This document shows positions 36,281 to 46,185 of a DNA stretch of 63,623 nt, one piece after another (the first letter of the stretch is position 1; the number at the start of each line of letters is the position of its first letter). This stretch comes from Marinobacter sp. (lineage in GTDB: Bacteria > Pseudomonadota > Gammaproteobacteria > Pseudomonadales > Oleiphilaceae), in assembly GCA_022014155.1 (NCBI GenBank), contig JAKLLS010000004.1, forward strand, positions 1 through 63,623, read 5' to 3'. A model generated the notes under the pieces. The model saw nothing but the letters and a program-made list of their open reading frames with translations, had not been told where the DNA came from and did no database searches. A program made the translations under genes and the position numbers.

Positions 36281-37078
36281 ATGGAACCGAGATCAACTGC
36301 CAGCTACAAAACTGTCCGCGGGCTGACCCGGGGACTGACCCTACTTAACGCTCTCAACCGTGAGCTGGTGGGCGCCACACCATCACGACTGTCAGAAATG
36401 ACAGGCATACACAGGACAACCGTGCGGCGACTGCTGGAGACGTTGCAAAGCGAGGGCTATGTTCGCCGTAGCCCGTCCGATGACACCTATCGACTGACCA
36501 TGCGGGTGCGGGAACTGAGCGAAGGCTTCAGGGATGAACACTGGATATCCGCCGTGGCGGCTCCGTTACTGGGGAAACTGCTCAATGAAGTGCTGTGGCC
36601 AACGGATCTTGGCACACTGGATGTGGACGCGATGATCATCCGGGAAACCACCCACCGGTTCAGCCGGCTGTCCTTTCACCGCTCCATGGTTGGTCGACGA
36701 CTTCCCATTCTGGAGACAGCCCTGGGGCTGGCTTATATCGCCTTCTGTCCAGAGAAAGAACGAAAAGAACTCATCGCCTTGTTAGCCAGCCGTGATGACC
36801 GGGAAGGAGAGATCGCAAGAGACGCCAGGGCCGTTGAGAACCTGATTCTCAGGACCCAGCGCAAAGGCTTCGGAGAGAACTTCATGAACTGGAGCGAGGA
36901 GGAAAGAATAGCCTCCATTGCCATCCCCATCCGGTCAGGAGAAGAGGTGCTGGCTTGTCTGAATCTTGTTTACATTGCTGAAGCAATGTCCATTGATGAA
37001 GCCGCCAAAAAGTACCTTCCTGCAATGGAGAAGATCAGAGACAAGATTGAACGCAAGTTATCGAGCCCACCGAAATGA
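36281..37078 (+). CDS. mhpR: IclR-family activator of the mhp operon
   Basis: 265-residue IclR-type regulator. Winged helix at about 10-75 (LTLLNALNRELVGATPSRL and TGIHRTTVRRLLETLQSEG), effector domain at about 85-260. The segment RETTHRFSRLSFHRSMVGRRLP is nearly the same as in E. coli MhpR, whose effector is 3-(3-hydroxyphenyl)propionate, acting with its hydroxylated product. Divergent from mhpA, as in E. coli. Most likely activates both mhpA and, from the shared operator, the TRAP operon. Confidence 0.95.
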   Translation: MEPRSTASYKTVRGLTRGLTLLNALNRELVGATPSRLSEMTGIHRTTVRRLLETLQSEGYVRRSPSDDTYRLTMRVRELSEGFRDEHWISAVAAPLLGKLLNEVLWPTDLGTLDVDAMIIRETTHRFSRLSFHRSMVGRRLPILETALGLAYIAFCPEKERKELIALLASRDDREGEIARDARAVENLILRTQRKGFGENFMNWSEEERIASIAIPIRSGEEVLACLNLVYIAEAMSIDEAAKKYLPAMEKIRDKIERKLSSPPK

Positions 37079-37110
37079 GCTCAGCAATAACAATTGTGTA
37101 CTGAGGGGAC

Positions 37111-38418
37111 TCACCCCTCACTCGTCAACCGCGCAACCACCGCCGCCAGATCCGTCATGCCTTTCTCCACCTGCTGAATGCCGCTGGCAACGCCAGATAT
37201 CTCGCCGGAACTGCGGCGGGACAGTTCGGACACCCCAGCCATACTGGAACGCAAAGACTCAATCAAATGGCTGTTCTTGCCCACCACTGCGGATATCTCT
37301 TCCAATGAATGGGCGGTTTTGGCCGCCAGTTGACGCACCTCGTCCGCGACCACCGCGAAGCCCCGGCCCATTTCGCCGGCACGGGCGGCTTCAATGGCTG
37401 CGTTCAACGCCAACAGATTGGTCTGTTCTGCCACGGTGCGGATGGTGCTGACGATGTTGCCAATCTGTTCGGCCTGGGCTTCCAGATCCCGACTCACTCC
37501 GGCGGCGCTGGACACTTCCGCCAGGGTGGACTCCGAGGTTTCCACAGCGACAGCAAGGGCACGGTTTGCCTCAGCAGCGATCTGTGACGTTTCTTCAGAT
37601 GTGGACGCTGCAACTTCAGCAGCCTCCCGGGCGTTGTTCACCCGGGCGGTGATGTCAGCGGCGAATTTGATCACCTTGTAGACCTGTCCGCCGGCATCCA
37701 CTACCGGGCTGTAAGTCGCCTCCAGCCAGATACTTCGCCCGCTTTTGTCCCTGCGTTCAAACTGACCGGAAAAATTCTCTCCCCGAGCCAGGCGGCTCCA
37801 GAAATCGGGGTTGTCGCGATAGAAGTCATCGAAACAGAACATCTTGTGATGCTGATGGAGGATTTCGTCTCTGCTGTAGCCGGTGGTGGTCAGAAAATTG
37901 TCATTGGCTTCCAGTATCTCACCATCTGGCGTGAACTTGATCACCGCCATATAGCGGTTAATCGCTTCCAGCATGGCGCTGTCATCCGCGACTTTATCCT
38001 GTGCCGCAGTGGCGTCACGAGCAATTTTGACGACCTTGCAAACCTGCCCGTCCTCACCTGTTACGGGGAAATAAGTGGCCTCCAGCCACACCCGGCTACC
38101 GTCTTTGGCGTAGCGGGGGAATATTCCCTGCTGCGAGATACCTCGCCCCAGATCATCCCAGAAGCGTTTGTATTCCGCGGATGAGGCATAACTGGAATCG
38201 CACAACAGACGGTGGTGCTTACCAGTCAGATCCTGGCGCTGGTAACCCACAACGGACAACAGGATATCGTTGGCCGACTCGACAATCCCGGAACGACTGA
38301 ATTCGATGTACCCGATCTGAGAGCTGATGGCATCCAGGATCTGCTTCATCCTGGTGTAGTCGTTCCGCGAAACTTCCAGCTGTTCCGTCAATTCTGCAAT
38401 GCGATGGCGACCGAACAT
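37111..38418 (-). CDS. soluble PAS-PAS chemoreceptor, BdlA-like
   Basis: 435 residues without membrane helices. Two PAS domains (about 25-135 and 145-260) share the repeated block [30 protein letters not shown] and [29 protein letters not shown] (each quoted only in part: [18 protein letters not shown]). An MCP signalling domain follows with [19 protein letters not shown] and [14 protein letters not shown]. The layout and length match BdlA of Pseudomonas aeruginosa (about 417 residues), which controls biofilm dispersal; functional equivalence is not established. The hairpin TGAGGGG-ACTCA-CCCCTCA at 37102-37120 overlaps its last codons and may be a weak terminator. Confidence 0.9.
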   Translation of the reverse strand: MFGRHRIAELTEQLEVSRNDYTRMKQILDAISSQIGYIEFSRSGIVESANDILLSVVGYQRQDLTGKHHRLLCDSSYASSAEYKRFWDDLGRGISQQGIFPRYAKDGSRVWLEATYFPVTGEDGQVCKVVKIARDATAAQDKVADDSAMLEAINRYMAVIKFTPDGEILEANDNFLTTTGYSRDEILHQHHKMFCFDDFYRDNPDFWSRLARGENFSGQFERRDKSGRSIWLEATYSPVVDAGGQVYKVIKFAADITARVNNAREAAEVAASTSEETSQIAAEANRALAVAVETSESTLAEVSSAAGVSRDLEAQAEQIGNIVSTIRTVAEQTNLLALNAAIEAARAGEMGRGFAVVADEVRQLAAKTAHSLEEISAVVGKNSHLIESLRSSMAGVSELSRRSSGEISGVASGIQQVEKGMTDLAAVVARLTSEG

Positions 38419-38568
38419 GTCGTGCCCTCCGTGATTAATGTGAGAAATCCATTGATTCCAATATAACCACTAAGTAGGGGAAACTACGTAGCTTAAAGTA
38501 GGTGTCGCGATACGAATTGTAAACAAAGACGACAGTTCTTCAGTGCAACCAGATGTTCGCCAGTCGCT

Positions 38569-40371
38569 TCAGGCATACAGCGACTCAATCACAACGCTGT
38601 ACTTCTCATAAATATTGCTGCGCCGCACTTTCATTGTCGCGGTCACTTCATCATCGTCGTGGTCCAGCTCCTTGGTCAGCAGGTGGAAGCGCTTGATCTG
38701 CGCTACCTGGGGCAACTGTTCGTTGCCCCTGTTCACCTCTGCCTGAATCAGCTCATTGACCCGTTCATGCTCGGTCAGGCTGCGGAAGGTAGTGTAGGCA
38801 ATCCGCTCCTGTTCAGCCCATTTGGCGACGGTCTCGAAGTCAATCTGGATCAGGGCAGACACAAACTTTCGGGCCTCTCCGATGACAATGCACTCCTTGA
38901 TGTAAGGGCTGGCCTTGATGGTGTTTTCAATTTCCGTGGGAGAGAGGTTTTTGCCGCCGGCGGTGATCATGATGTCTTTCAGGCGATCGACAATCTTCAG
39001 CTGACCATCCCGCCATTCGCCCACATCGCCGGTGTGCAACCAGCCATCCTTCAGGGTGCTGAGGGTGGCATCATCATTCTTGTAGTAGCCCTTGAACATG
39101 CTGCCACCACGCATGATGATCTCATTTTGCTCGCCCAGTTTGACCTCAACCCCGGCAATCGCCTCGCCAACGGTACCCAGGTGAACGTTGTCCACGCGCT
39201 GGGCCGTTGCTACGCCGGTGCTCTCGGTCTGGCCATAGACTTCCACCAGGGGAATGCCGATGGTGCGGAAGAACGTCAGAATACCGGTGGCAATGGGTGC
39301 AGCGCCGGTAAGCGCGATGGTGCAGCGACGAAGCCCGATGAAGTTCTGCAACGCGCGGAACACGGTCCAGTAGCAGACACCAAACACCAGCCGCTCCATC
39401 AGGTTCCAGCTTGCCCGCGGTTTGGTGGCCAGTGGCTCACAGACGGTCATTGCCCGCTTGAACAGACCCTGGCGCCAGCGACCGGTTTCCTGGATCTTGA
39501 TGTAAATGGAGGAATGAAGCTTCTCCCAAATCCTTGGCACCCCGAGGAAAAACGTCGGCGCGATTTCCCGCAGGTCTTCCTGCACGGTCCGCAGGCTTTC
39601 GCCAAAACTGACCGTGCTGCCCACATAGATCGGGGCAATATTGGTGAATGCCTGCTCGGCAATATGGCACAGCGGCAGGTAGGACAAACTGGAATCATGT
39701 TCGCCCACGCCCAGCAGTTCAATCAGTCCCGGCGCGGCGGCGTGGAGGTTATGCCAGCTGACCATCGCGCCCTTGGGGCGACCGGTGGAGCCGGAGGTGT
39801 ACACCATCAACGCGGTGTCTTCCATGCGCTGTCGATCCAGAAGGTCATCGATCAACTGCGGATGCTGTTGCTCGAACTCCCGCCCCTTTGCCTCTATATC
39901 CTCAAACGCGGACGGTGGCTCGGGGTAATGCCGCAACCCTTTCATATCGATCACGATGTTATGCTTCAGTTGCGGTAACTTTGGCCAGGCTTCCAGTACC
40001 TTGTCCGTCTGCTCCTGGTCTTCACACACCACCATTTCGGCGTCGCTGTGCTCCAACACATAGGCCACCTCGTTCCAGGGACTGGTGGGATACACCCCCA
40101 CGCAAATACCCCCGACCATGCCGATGCCCATCTGCGCGATCACCCACTCCACCCGGTTCTCCGCGATGATGGCCACATGGCCACCCTCGGAAAGCCCAAG
40201 GGCGCGAAGTCCCAGCCCGAAATGGCGGGCGCGCTGGTAGTAGTCCTGCCAGGAGAAGGCCTGCCAGATACCAAAGTCCTTCTGGCGCAATGCCGGGCCA
40301 TCCGGCCGCTCACGAGCGTGGGCTCTCAGCATCTGGGTCAGGGTCAGGTCGGGAATTGCGGGTGTCGTCAT
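38569..40371 (-). CDS. long-chain acyl-CoA synthetase (AMP-forming)
   Basis: 600-residue adenylate-forming enzyme. ATP motif LMVYTSGSTGRPKGAMVSW (about 195), then VEVYGQTESTGVA and the hinge region GWLHTGDVGEW ... IMITAGGKNLSPTEIEN. The start ATG at 40371 overlaps the LivF-like stop as ATGA, preferred to the upstream GTG used in the track. Embedded in a Liv-type ABC operon, it probably traps imported carboxylic acids as CoA thioesters. Sequence style is of the FadD15/long-chain type, but an aromatic acid substrate is possible. Confidence 0.9.
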   Translation of the reverse strand: MTTPAIPDLTLTQMLRAHARERPDGPALRQKDFGIWQAFSWQDYYQRARHFGLGLRALGLSEGGHVAIIAENRVEWVIAQMGIGMVGGICVGVYPTSPWNEVAYVLEHSDAEMVVCEDQEQTDKVLEAWPKLPQLKHNIVIDMKGLRHYPEPPSAFEDIEAKGREFEQQHPQLIDDLLDRQRMEDTALMVYTSGSTGRPKGAMVSWHNLHAAAPGLIELLGVGEHDSSLSYLPLCHIAEQAFTNIAPIYVGSTVSFGESLRTVQEDLREIAPTFFLGVPRIWEKLHSSIYIKIQETGRWRQGLFKRAMTVCEPLATKPRASWNLMERLVFGVCYWTVFRALQNFIGLRRCTIALTGAAPIATGILTFFRTIGIPLVEVYGQTESTGVATAQRVDNVHLGTVGEAIAGVEVKLGEQNEIIMRGGSMFKGYYKNDDATLSTLKDGWLHTGDVGEWRDGQLKIVDRLKDIMITAGGKNLSPTEIENTIKASPYIKECIVIGEARKFVSALIQIDFETVAKWAEQERIAYTTFRSLTEHERVNELIQAEVNRGNEQLPQVAQIKRFHLLTKELDHDDDEVTATMKVRRSNIYEKYSVVIESLYA

Positions 40372-41177
40372 GAAAGCCACCGTTTACGGCGTTTGTAATG
40401 CTTGATGTCGCGGTAACTGCGGGCCTCGCCTCCGGCGCCGCCAACCCCGAGGTAAAATTCCTGCACATCTTCATTGGCAGTGAGTTTGTCGGCCGGGCCG
40501 TCAATCACGATCTTGCCGTTTTCCATGATGTAGCCATAAGAAGCAATCGCCAGGGAGACCGCGGCATTCTGCTCCACCAGCAGGATGGCTGTGCCCTGCT
40601 CACGATTGATACGGGCCACGATGGTGAAGATTTCCTCCACCAGCAACGGCGCCAGCCCCAGGGAAGGCTCATCCAGCATGATCAGGTCCGGCTGGGCGAT
40701 CAGGGCGCGGCCCAGTGCCAGCATTTGCTGCTCCCCGCCAGACAAATACCCGGCCAGTTGCTTGCGGCGTTCCCTCAGGCGCGGGAAGTAGTTGTAGACC
40801 AGTTCATAACTGTCGCTCAGGGACGTTTTTTTGCCGGATAAGGCGTAGGTCGCAGCGATCAGGTTTTCCTCAACCGTCAGGTCCTCGAAAACCCGACGCC
40901 CCTCCATAACATGAAACAGACCATTTCGGACCAGTTTCTCCGGCGCGGTGCCTTTCACATCGGCACCGCGGAAACGCACCTCACCGGCGGTTACCTCGCC
41001 GTCTTCAAGGTCCAGCAAACCGGAGACGCTTTTCAGGGTGGTGGACTTGCCGGCGCCATTGGAGCCCAACAACGCCACAATGGCGCCCTTCGGCACCCTC
41101 AGTGACAGGCCCCGGAGGACCTGCACCGACTTGTTGTAGACCACCTCGATATTATCGATTTCCAGTAAGGCTTCCAT
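40368..41177 (-). CDS. ABC transporter ATP-binding protein, LivF type
   Basis: 269 residues from ATG 41177 (MEALLEIDNIEVVYNKS); the track extends it without support. Walker A LLGSNGAGKSTT, signature LSGGEQQMLALGRAL, Walker B LIMLDEPSLGLAP. It has a longer basic tail (DIKHYKRRKRWLS) than amino acid LivF, a feature of the subgroup associated with acyl-CoA synthetases. Second ATPase of the transporter, paired with the LivG-type protein. Confidence 0.92.
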   Translation of the reverse strand: MEALLEIDNIEVVYNKSVQVLRGLSLRVPKGAIVALLGSNGAGKSTTLKSVSGLLDLEDGEVTAGEVRFRGADVKGTAPEKLVRNGLFHVMEGRRVFEDLTVEENLIAATYALSGKKTSLSDSYELVYNYFPRLRERRKQLAGYLSGGEQQMLALGRALIAQPDLIMLDEPSLGLAPLLVEEIFTIVARINREQGTAILLVEQNAAVSLAIASYGYIMENGKIVIDGPADKLTANEDVQEFYLGVGGAGGEARSYRDIKHYKRRKRWLS

Positions 41178-41185
41178 ACAGCCCC

Positions 41186-42406
41186 TCAGTCGAGGTGAAT
41201 CCAGTCCGATACCGGCTCGTAACGGCCCTCGTCGGCGTTCACCCGCCAGATACGACCGACCGGGAATGACATGTCCCGCACCGTCACCGGAATACCGATA
41301 ATACCGCCGGTGTCCCAATCCTCGATGGAGGCCAGCGACGCCGCCATGTTCTCGGCAGTCAGCTCCTTGCCGGCGTCCAGCGTGCGCTTGATGACTTCGG
41401 TCCAGACCATGGCATTGAACCAGCCCTGCATGTAGCCAGTGGGGCGATAGCCCGCTTCCGGATCACTCTTCTCAGCCTGGGCACGGAGCGCATCCAGCAT
41501 AGGGCCGCTCTCTTCGCTGTCGTAGTAGTTGTAGGGCATCACACCCATATAGCCGTCGGCATCCGCTCCCATCTTGTCGATGATCAGCTTGTCGGAGGAC
41601 CAGAAAGTGCCCATGAACTTGGTGTCCAGGCCCATCTGGCGCATCTGCACCATGAACTCATTGATGGGTGACAGCACATAACCGTGGAACACCACATAAT
41701 CGGGGCGAACCCGGCGCAGCTTCAGCACTTCCGCCGATACGTCCACGCTGCCCGGCTTGGTGACGATCTCCTCGACCACTTCAATCCCCAGCTCCGCGGC
41801 GCGGGCTTTGCCATTTTCGATCGGATCCTTGCCGAACTCGGTATCGCTGTAGACAAAGGCCAGTGTCGGCTTGTCGCCCTCTCCGGTCTCGGAAGCAATG
41901 TACTCAAGGATGATGCCGAACATCTGGCTGTAGTTCGGGCCCGGAATGAACTGGAACGGGTACTGCTCGTTGTCGGTCAGCGCGGTTGCGAACGAGGCGC
42001 CGCTCATCAGCGTGTTGCCCTGGCTGTTCAGTTCCGCGGCAATGGCTTTCATGAAACCGGTGCTGTCACCGTAATACACCGCCGGTGAGTCGCTGCCGGA
42101 AATCTTTTTGAACGCGGCCACCGAACGATCCACCTCGTAGGCCGTGTCTTCCATCACGTACTCCACCGGGTGCCCATTGATGCCGCCTTCGCTGTTGATC
42201 CAGCTGGTGTAGTCGGTCAGGCCGGCGTGGATATGCACCCCGGCAAAGGCAAATACACCCGACAGTGGAATCGAACCGCCGAACACGATGGGTTCCTTGT
42301 CCTGCGCCATGGCGGGCGCGGTCATTGTCAGTGCCGCGACCAGACCACCCAGCCCTGCGAGCTGACGGCCTTTTCTGAAGCCTGAACTGAATAGGTTTCT
42401 GAACAT
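41186..42406 (-). CDS. ABC transporter substrate-binding protein, Liv type
   Basis: 406 residues from ATG 42406 (MFRNLFSSGFRKGRQ), preceded by AAGGAG; signal peptide ends at APAMAQDKE. Periplasmic-binding-protein type 1 fold: PIVFGGSIPLSGVFAFAG at the start and LAFVYSDTEFGKDP in the middle. Ligand unknown; the fold is shared by proteins for branched amino acids, amides and aromatic acids. Confidence 0.9.
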   Translation of the reverse strand: MFRNLFSSGFRKGRQLAGLGGLVAALTMTAPAMAQDKEPIVFGGSIPLSGVFAFAGVHIHAGLTDYTSWINSEGGINGHPVEYVMEDTAYEVDRSVAAFKKISGSDSPAVYYGDSTGFMKAIAAELNSQGNTLMSGASFATALTDNEQYPFQFIPGPNYSQMFGIILEYIASETGEGDKPTLAFVYSDTEFGKDPIENGKARAAELGIEVVEEIVTKPGSVDVSAEVLKLRRVRPDYVVFHGYVLSPINEFMVQMRQMGLDTKFMGTFWSSDKLIIDKMGADADGYMGVMPYNYYDSEESGPMLDALRAQAEKSDPEAGYRPTGYMQGWFNAMVWTEVIKRTLDAGKELTAENMAASLASIEDWDTGGIIGIPVTVRDMSFPVGRIWRVNADEGRYEPVSDWIHLD

Positions 42407-42465
42407 GAGTCTTCTCCTTGCTGCGTCTTGTTGTTGGTGTTGCAACGGGTCGCGTGACAGCGCGA

Positions 42466-43509
42466 TCAGGTACGGAATGGCCACAGCCGGAAGAACCGCC
42501 GGATGCGATGCCAGATCTCGGCCAGGCCATGAGGCTCAAATATCAGGAAGCCCACGATCAACGCCCCGAAAATGATTTCCAGCATCGGCGACATGAACAC
42601 CGGCGCATTGGGGTAAAACGGCGTCAGCGCGGACGTCAGCAGTTTGAGCGCCTCCGGGATCAGCGTCATGAACGCCGCACCCAGAATGCCGCCCAGCAGG
42701 TTGCCCATACCGCCCACAATCACCGCCGCCAGATAGAAAATGGACATGGACAGGGGAAAGCTTTCCGGCGTCACCACCCGGTAAAAATAGGCAAACAGGC
42801 CGCCAGCCACCCCGGCATAAAAGGAACTCAGCGCGAAAGACATCAACTTATAGTGCAGCAGGTTGATACCCAGGATTTCAGCGGAAATGTCGCGATCGCG
42901 TATGGCGATGAAGGCACGGCCAATACGAGTGCGGAACACATTGCTTGCCGCGAGCACCATCAGCACCGCAAGCGGCACGATGACAAAATACATCCGGAAA
43001 TCGCTCTGAAAGGTAAACCCGAACAGATGGGCGGGCTCCAGACTAAGCCCCCCCATGCCACCGGTGACCGGCTCCCACTCAGCAAAGATAAAGTGCAGGA
43101 ACACGCTTGCCGCCAGGGTCGCGATTGCCAGGTACAGCCCTTTGACCCGAAGGGATGGCAACCCCACCAGAATACCGACCGCCGCCGCCATCAGCCCCGC
43201 CAGCAACAGGGTAATCGGGAACGGCAAGCCGGTATTCAGCGACAGCCAGGCAACCGTGTAACCGCCGACACCCATGAACCCAGCCTGTCCCAGGGAAATC
43301 AGCCCGGTAAAACCGGTGAGAATATTCAGGCCGGTGGTGCTGATCACCGCGATACCAACCAGACACCCCAGGTACAACAGGTAGGAATTCGCGAGAAGCG
43401 GAAACACCAACAGGGCCAGCAGAAACAGAGCAAACCAGAATTTCTGGGTGGCAGTGGTCCAGATCGCCTCGTCGGACTCGTAGGTCTGCTTTGCGTCACC
43501 AATGCGCAT
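42466..43509 (-). CDS. ABC transporter permease, LivM type
   Basis: 347-residue inner-membrane permease of about ten helices. Contains GFTGLISLGQAGFMGVGGY and RIGRAFIAIRDRDISAEILG, the conserved LivM marks (the latter is the ATPase contact loop). It sits one base from the LivH-type gene. Confidence 0.92.
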   Translation of the reverse strand: MRIGDAKQTYESDEAIWTTATQKFWFALFLLALLVFPLLANSYLLYLGCLVGIAVISTTGLNILTGFTGLISLGQAGFMGVGGYTVAWLSLNTGLPFPITLLLAGLMAAAVGILVGLPSLRVKGLYLAIATLAASVFLHFIFAEWEPVTGGMGGLSLEPAHLFGFTFQSDFRMYFVIVPLAVLMVLAASNVFRTRIGRAFIAIRDRDISAEILGINLLHYKLMSFALSSFYAGVAGGLFAYFYRVVTPESFPLSMSIFYLAAVIVGGMGNLLGGILGAAFMTLIPEALKLLTSALTPFYPNAPVFMSPMLEIIFGALIVGFLIFEPHGLAEIWHRIRRFFRLWPFRT

Positions 43510-43510
43510 C

Positions 43511-44389
43511 TTATACTCGCTCTATTTCATGAGTACCGAAGAGTCCGTATGGACGAATCACCAGGATGACCGCCAGCACCAGAAACGTGGCCGGCATCCG
43601 GTATTCTCCACCGAGGTAGGCCCCGGCCACGGTTTCCAGCCAGCCGATGAACACCCCTGCAATCAGGGCGCCCAGAATGCTGTCCAGGCCACCGACAATC
43701 ACCACCACCAGCACACTGAGGCCGATGATCCCGAACTGGGGACTCAGGCCGCCAGTCGCCGCCACCAGCACACCGGCGAGGGAGGCGGCCAGGGAGCCGA
43801 ATACCCAGGCCAGGTTAAACACCCGACGCACGTTGATCCCCATGGAATAGGCCGCCGCCTGATCGGACGCCGTCGCCCGCAGTGCGACGCCGCCGCGGGA
43901 GAAGCGGAAATACAGCAGATACAGAATCAGCACCGCAGCGCCAATCAGGAAGCCGTAGGCAATTTTGGGTGCAAGATACAGAGGACCGATGAACACCGGC
44001 TCCCGGGGCAGGAAGCGGGGCAACAACTGGGGATCGGCGCTCCAGAAAAGCTCCACCACCCCCACCAGGATGCTGGCAATACCAATGGTCACCATCACCA
44101 CCGCAATCGGCGACTCCCCGAGCATTGGCCGGATCATCACCTTTTCAATGACACCACCCAGGATGCTACCCCCAAGAACCGCCAGCGGCAGCGCTATCCA
44201 GGGTGACAACTCCATCCCACCCGCGAAGGCCAGGAACAGATAGGCGGCGAACATCATGATCTCGCCGATGGCAAAATTGATCACCCGGGTGGCTTTGTAG
44301 ATGATCACAAACCCCAGAGCGATCAGGGAATAGAGTCCACCCATGGCCAAGCCAGCCAGGCTGATCTCGCCAAAGAACAACCAATCCAT
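43511..44389 (-). CDS. ABC transporter permease, LivH type
   Basis: 292-residue inner-membrane permease with about eight helices. Starts DWLFFGEISLAGLAMGGLYSL and contains ALRATASDQAAAYSMGINV, the coupling-helix region of LivH proteins. Its ATG overlaps the last base of the LivG-type stop (TGATG). Confidence 0.92.
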   Translation of the reverse strand: MDWLFFGEISLAGLAMGGLYSLIALGFVIIYKATRVINFAIGEIMMFAAYLFLAFAGGMELSPWIALPLAVLGGSILGGVIEKVMIRPMLGESPIAVVMVTIGIASILVGVVELFWSADPQLLPRFLPREPVFIGPLYLAPKIAYGFLIGAAVLILYLLYFRFSRGGVALRATASDQAAAYSMGINVRRVFNLAWVFGSLAASLAGVLVAATGGLSPQFGIIGLSVLVVVIVGGLDSILGALIAGVFIGWLETVAGAYLGGEYRMPATFLVLAVILVIRPYGLFGTHEIERV

Positions 44390-45204
44390 CAGGCGGCCTC
44401 CCCTGCCGGATTGAGTTTTGTGCGCAGGCTGTCAATGTCACTGTTGCCCAGGTACGCCTTGATGACCTCGGGATTTTTCTGGACGTCGGCAGGCAGGCCC
44501 TCGGTAACCACCTGGCCGAAATTGAGCACCGCGATGTGGTCTGAAATGTCCATCACCATGCCCATGTCGTGCTCCACCATCAGCACCGTAATGCCCCACT
44601 CTTCCCGGATATCCAGGATGAAACGGGCCATGTCCTCTTTTTCTTCCCGGTTCATACCGGCCACCGGCTCGTCCAGCATCAGTACTGTCGGCTGCATGGC
44701 CAATGCCCGGGCCAACTCGACCCGCTTCTGCAGCCCGTAGGAAAGGCTCGCTACCGGCTGGCGACGGATATGGTCAATTTCCAGGAAGTCGATAATCCGC
44801 CGTTCCACGTCCTTGCGCACCATCATCTCTTCGCGGCGGGCAGCCCCGAAATAGACGAGGGAGCCAAGCAGGCCGCTCTTCATGTGAACGTGCGCACCAA
44901 GCTTGATGTTATCGAGTACGGTCATACCCCGGAACAGGGCAATATTCTGGAAGGTTCGGGCCAGACCCAGCGAGGCCCGCTGCGGGGGTTTGATACGGCC
45001 CGAGAGCACCTCTCCCTGGTAGCTGATGGTGCCCTGCTGGGGCTTGTAAAAACCTGAAATGCAGTTGAACAACGAGGTCTTGCCAGCACCATTCGGACCG
45101 ATAATGGTGGTGACGGTGTTTTCCGGCACGCGGAAACTGACGTCCTGCAATGCCGTCACGCCACCAAAGGACAAAGACAGGTTTTTGATCTCGAGGATAC
45201 TCAC
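44389..45204 (-). CDS. ABC transporter ATP-binding protein, LivG type
   Basis: 271-residue ATPase, first gene of the livG-H-M-J-F-acyl-CoA synthetase operon. Walker A IIGPNGAGKTSL; the signature is degenerate (ASLSYGLQKRVELARAL instead of LSGGQ-type), usual for LivG; Walker B VLMLDEPVAGMN; switch His in VLMVEHDM. The gap 45205-45381 to the divergent crotonase gene must hold its promoter, but I cannot assign a -35/-10 pair with confidence. Confidence 0.92.
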   Translation of the reverse strand: MSILEIKNLSLSFGGVTALQDVSFRVPENTVTTIIGPNGAGKTSLFNCISGFYKPQQGTISYQGEVLSGRIKPPQRASLGLARTFQNIALFRGMTVLDNIKLGAHVHMKSGLLGSLVYFGAARREEMMVRKDVERRIIDFLEIDHIRRQPVASLSYGLQKRVELARALAMQPTVLMLDEPVAGMNREEKEDMARFILDIREEWGITVLMVEHDMGMVMDISDHIAVLNFGQVVTEGLPADVQKNPEVIKAYLGNSDIDSLRTKLNPAGEAA

Positions 45205-45381
45205 ATCTTGTCACGCTTAATCAGGATTATGGTTGTTGTTATCGTCAGCACTATTTACTGAACCAAGCTAAAAATAGTTCAACCTCACGACAATAGCCAA
45301 GTGACTGTCGACTACCATGGAACGAGTGGAATGGTCAGAAAGATGCAGTCGGTACAAAAAAACGGGCAGGAGGACAGAACA

Positions 45382-46176
45382 ATGACAACAGCGACCGTGT
45401 TATCCGAATTTGACCGCAGTAGCGGCGTCGCAACACTGACTTTTAACCGACCCGATTCGCTCAACGCCATCGACATCACCATGGCAAGGAACTTCCTCGA
45501 GGCAGTCAGGGGCCTGTCCGTTCAACCAGGCCTGCGCTGTGTGGTGCTCCGGGGCGCTGGTCGCGCGTTTGTCGCGGGGGGCGACATTTCCAGTATGGCC
45601 GAAGGCAGGCAGCAGGCCTGGCAAATGGTCAACACCGCCCTGGACTCGCTGAATCCGGCCATCCTTTTGCTACGGAACATCGACGCACCGATCATTGCCT
45701 CGGTTAAAGGAGTGGCAGCGGGTGCAGGTCTCAGCCTTGCGCTGATGGCCGACCTGATCGTTGCCGAGGAAAACGCCCGCTTCCTGATCGCCTACAACGG
45801 CATAGGCGCCGTCCCGGACTGCGGGGGAACCTGGTTCCTGCCTCACAAGATCGGCGCCGGAAGGGCCTCGGAAATGATGATCCTCGGACGTACCCTGAAC
45901 GCCAGGGAAGCTCAGAGCTGGGGCCTGGTGACAAGTGTTGCGGCGGAAGATCAGTTCGATGGAATGTTGGCAACCACGGTTACCAAAGCCGCTGAGGGGC
46001 CTGGCCGTGCATTTGGGGCTTTTCGCCGTCTGGTCGACCAGGCAAGCGGCACTGCATTGGCCGACCATCTGGAAGCCGAGCGACATGCCTTTCTGGAGAT
46101 GACCCAAACGGCCGACTTCAGCGAAGGCGTGTCTGCCTTCCTGGACAAACGCAAACCACGGTTTCAGGGTTGCTGA
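45382..46176 (+). CDS. enoyl-CoA hydratase/isomerase (crotonase) family protein
   Basis: 264 residues from ATG 45382 (MTTATVLSEFDRS), with AGGAGG nearby; the track start at 45301 is unsupported. Crotonase marks are ATLTFNRPDSLNAIDITM, the oxyanion-hole segments RAFVAGGDISSM and VKGVAAGAGLSLALMADL, and GAVPDCGGTWFLP. In the catalytic region only the Asp of PDCGG is seen at the Glu position used by hydratases, so it may be an isomerase rather than a hydratase. Divergent from the Liv-type operon, possibly acting on the CoA ester made there. Confidence 0.88.
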   Translation: MTTATVLSEFDRSSGVATLTFNRPDSLNAIDITMARNFLEAVRGLSVQPGLRCVVLRGAGRAFVAGGDISSMAEGRQQAWQMVNTALDSLNPAILLLRNIDAPIIASVKGVAAGAGLSLALMADLIVAEENARFLIAYNGIGAVPDCGGTWFLPHKIGAGRASEMMILGRTLNAREAQSWGLVTSVAAEDQFDGMLATTVTKAAEGPGRAFGAFRRLVDQASGTALADHLEAERHAFLEMTQTADFSEGVSAFLDKRKPRFQGC

Positions 46177-46185
46177 AAGCGGCCC

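Noticed and set aside
37102-37120. TGAGGGG-ACTCA-CCCCTCA hairpin between mhpR and the chemoreceptor
   Set aside because: Overlaps coding sequence and lacks a T-run; too weak to list as a terminator.
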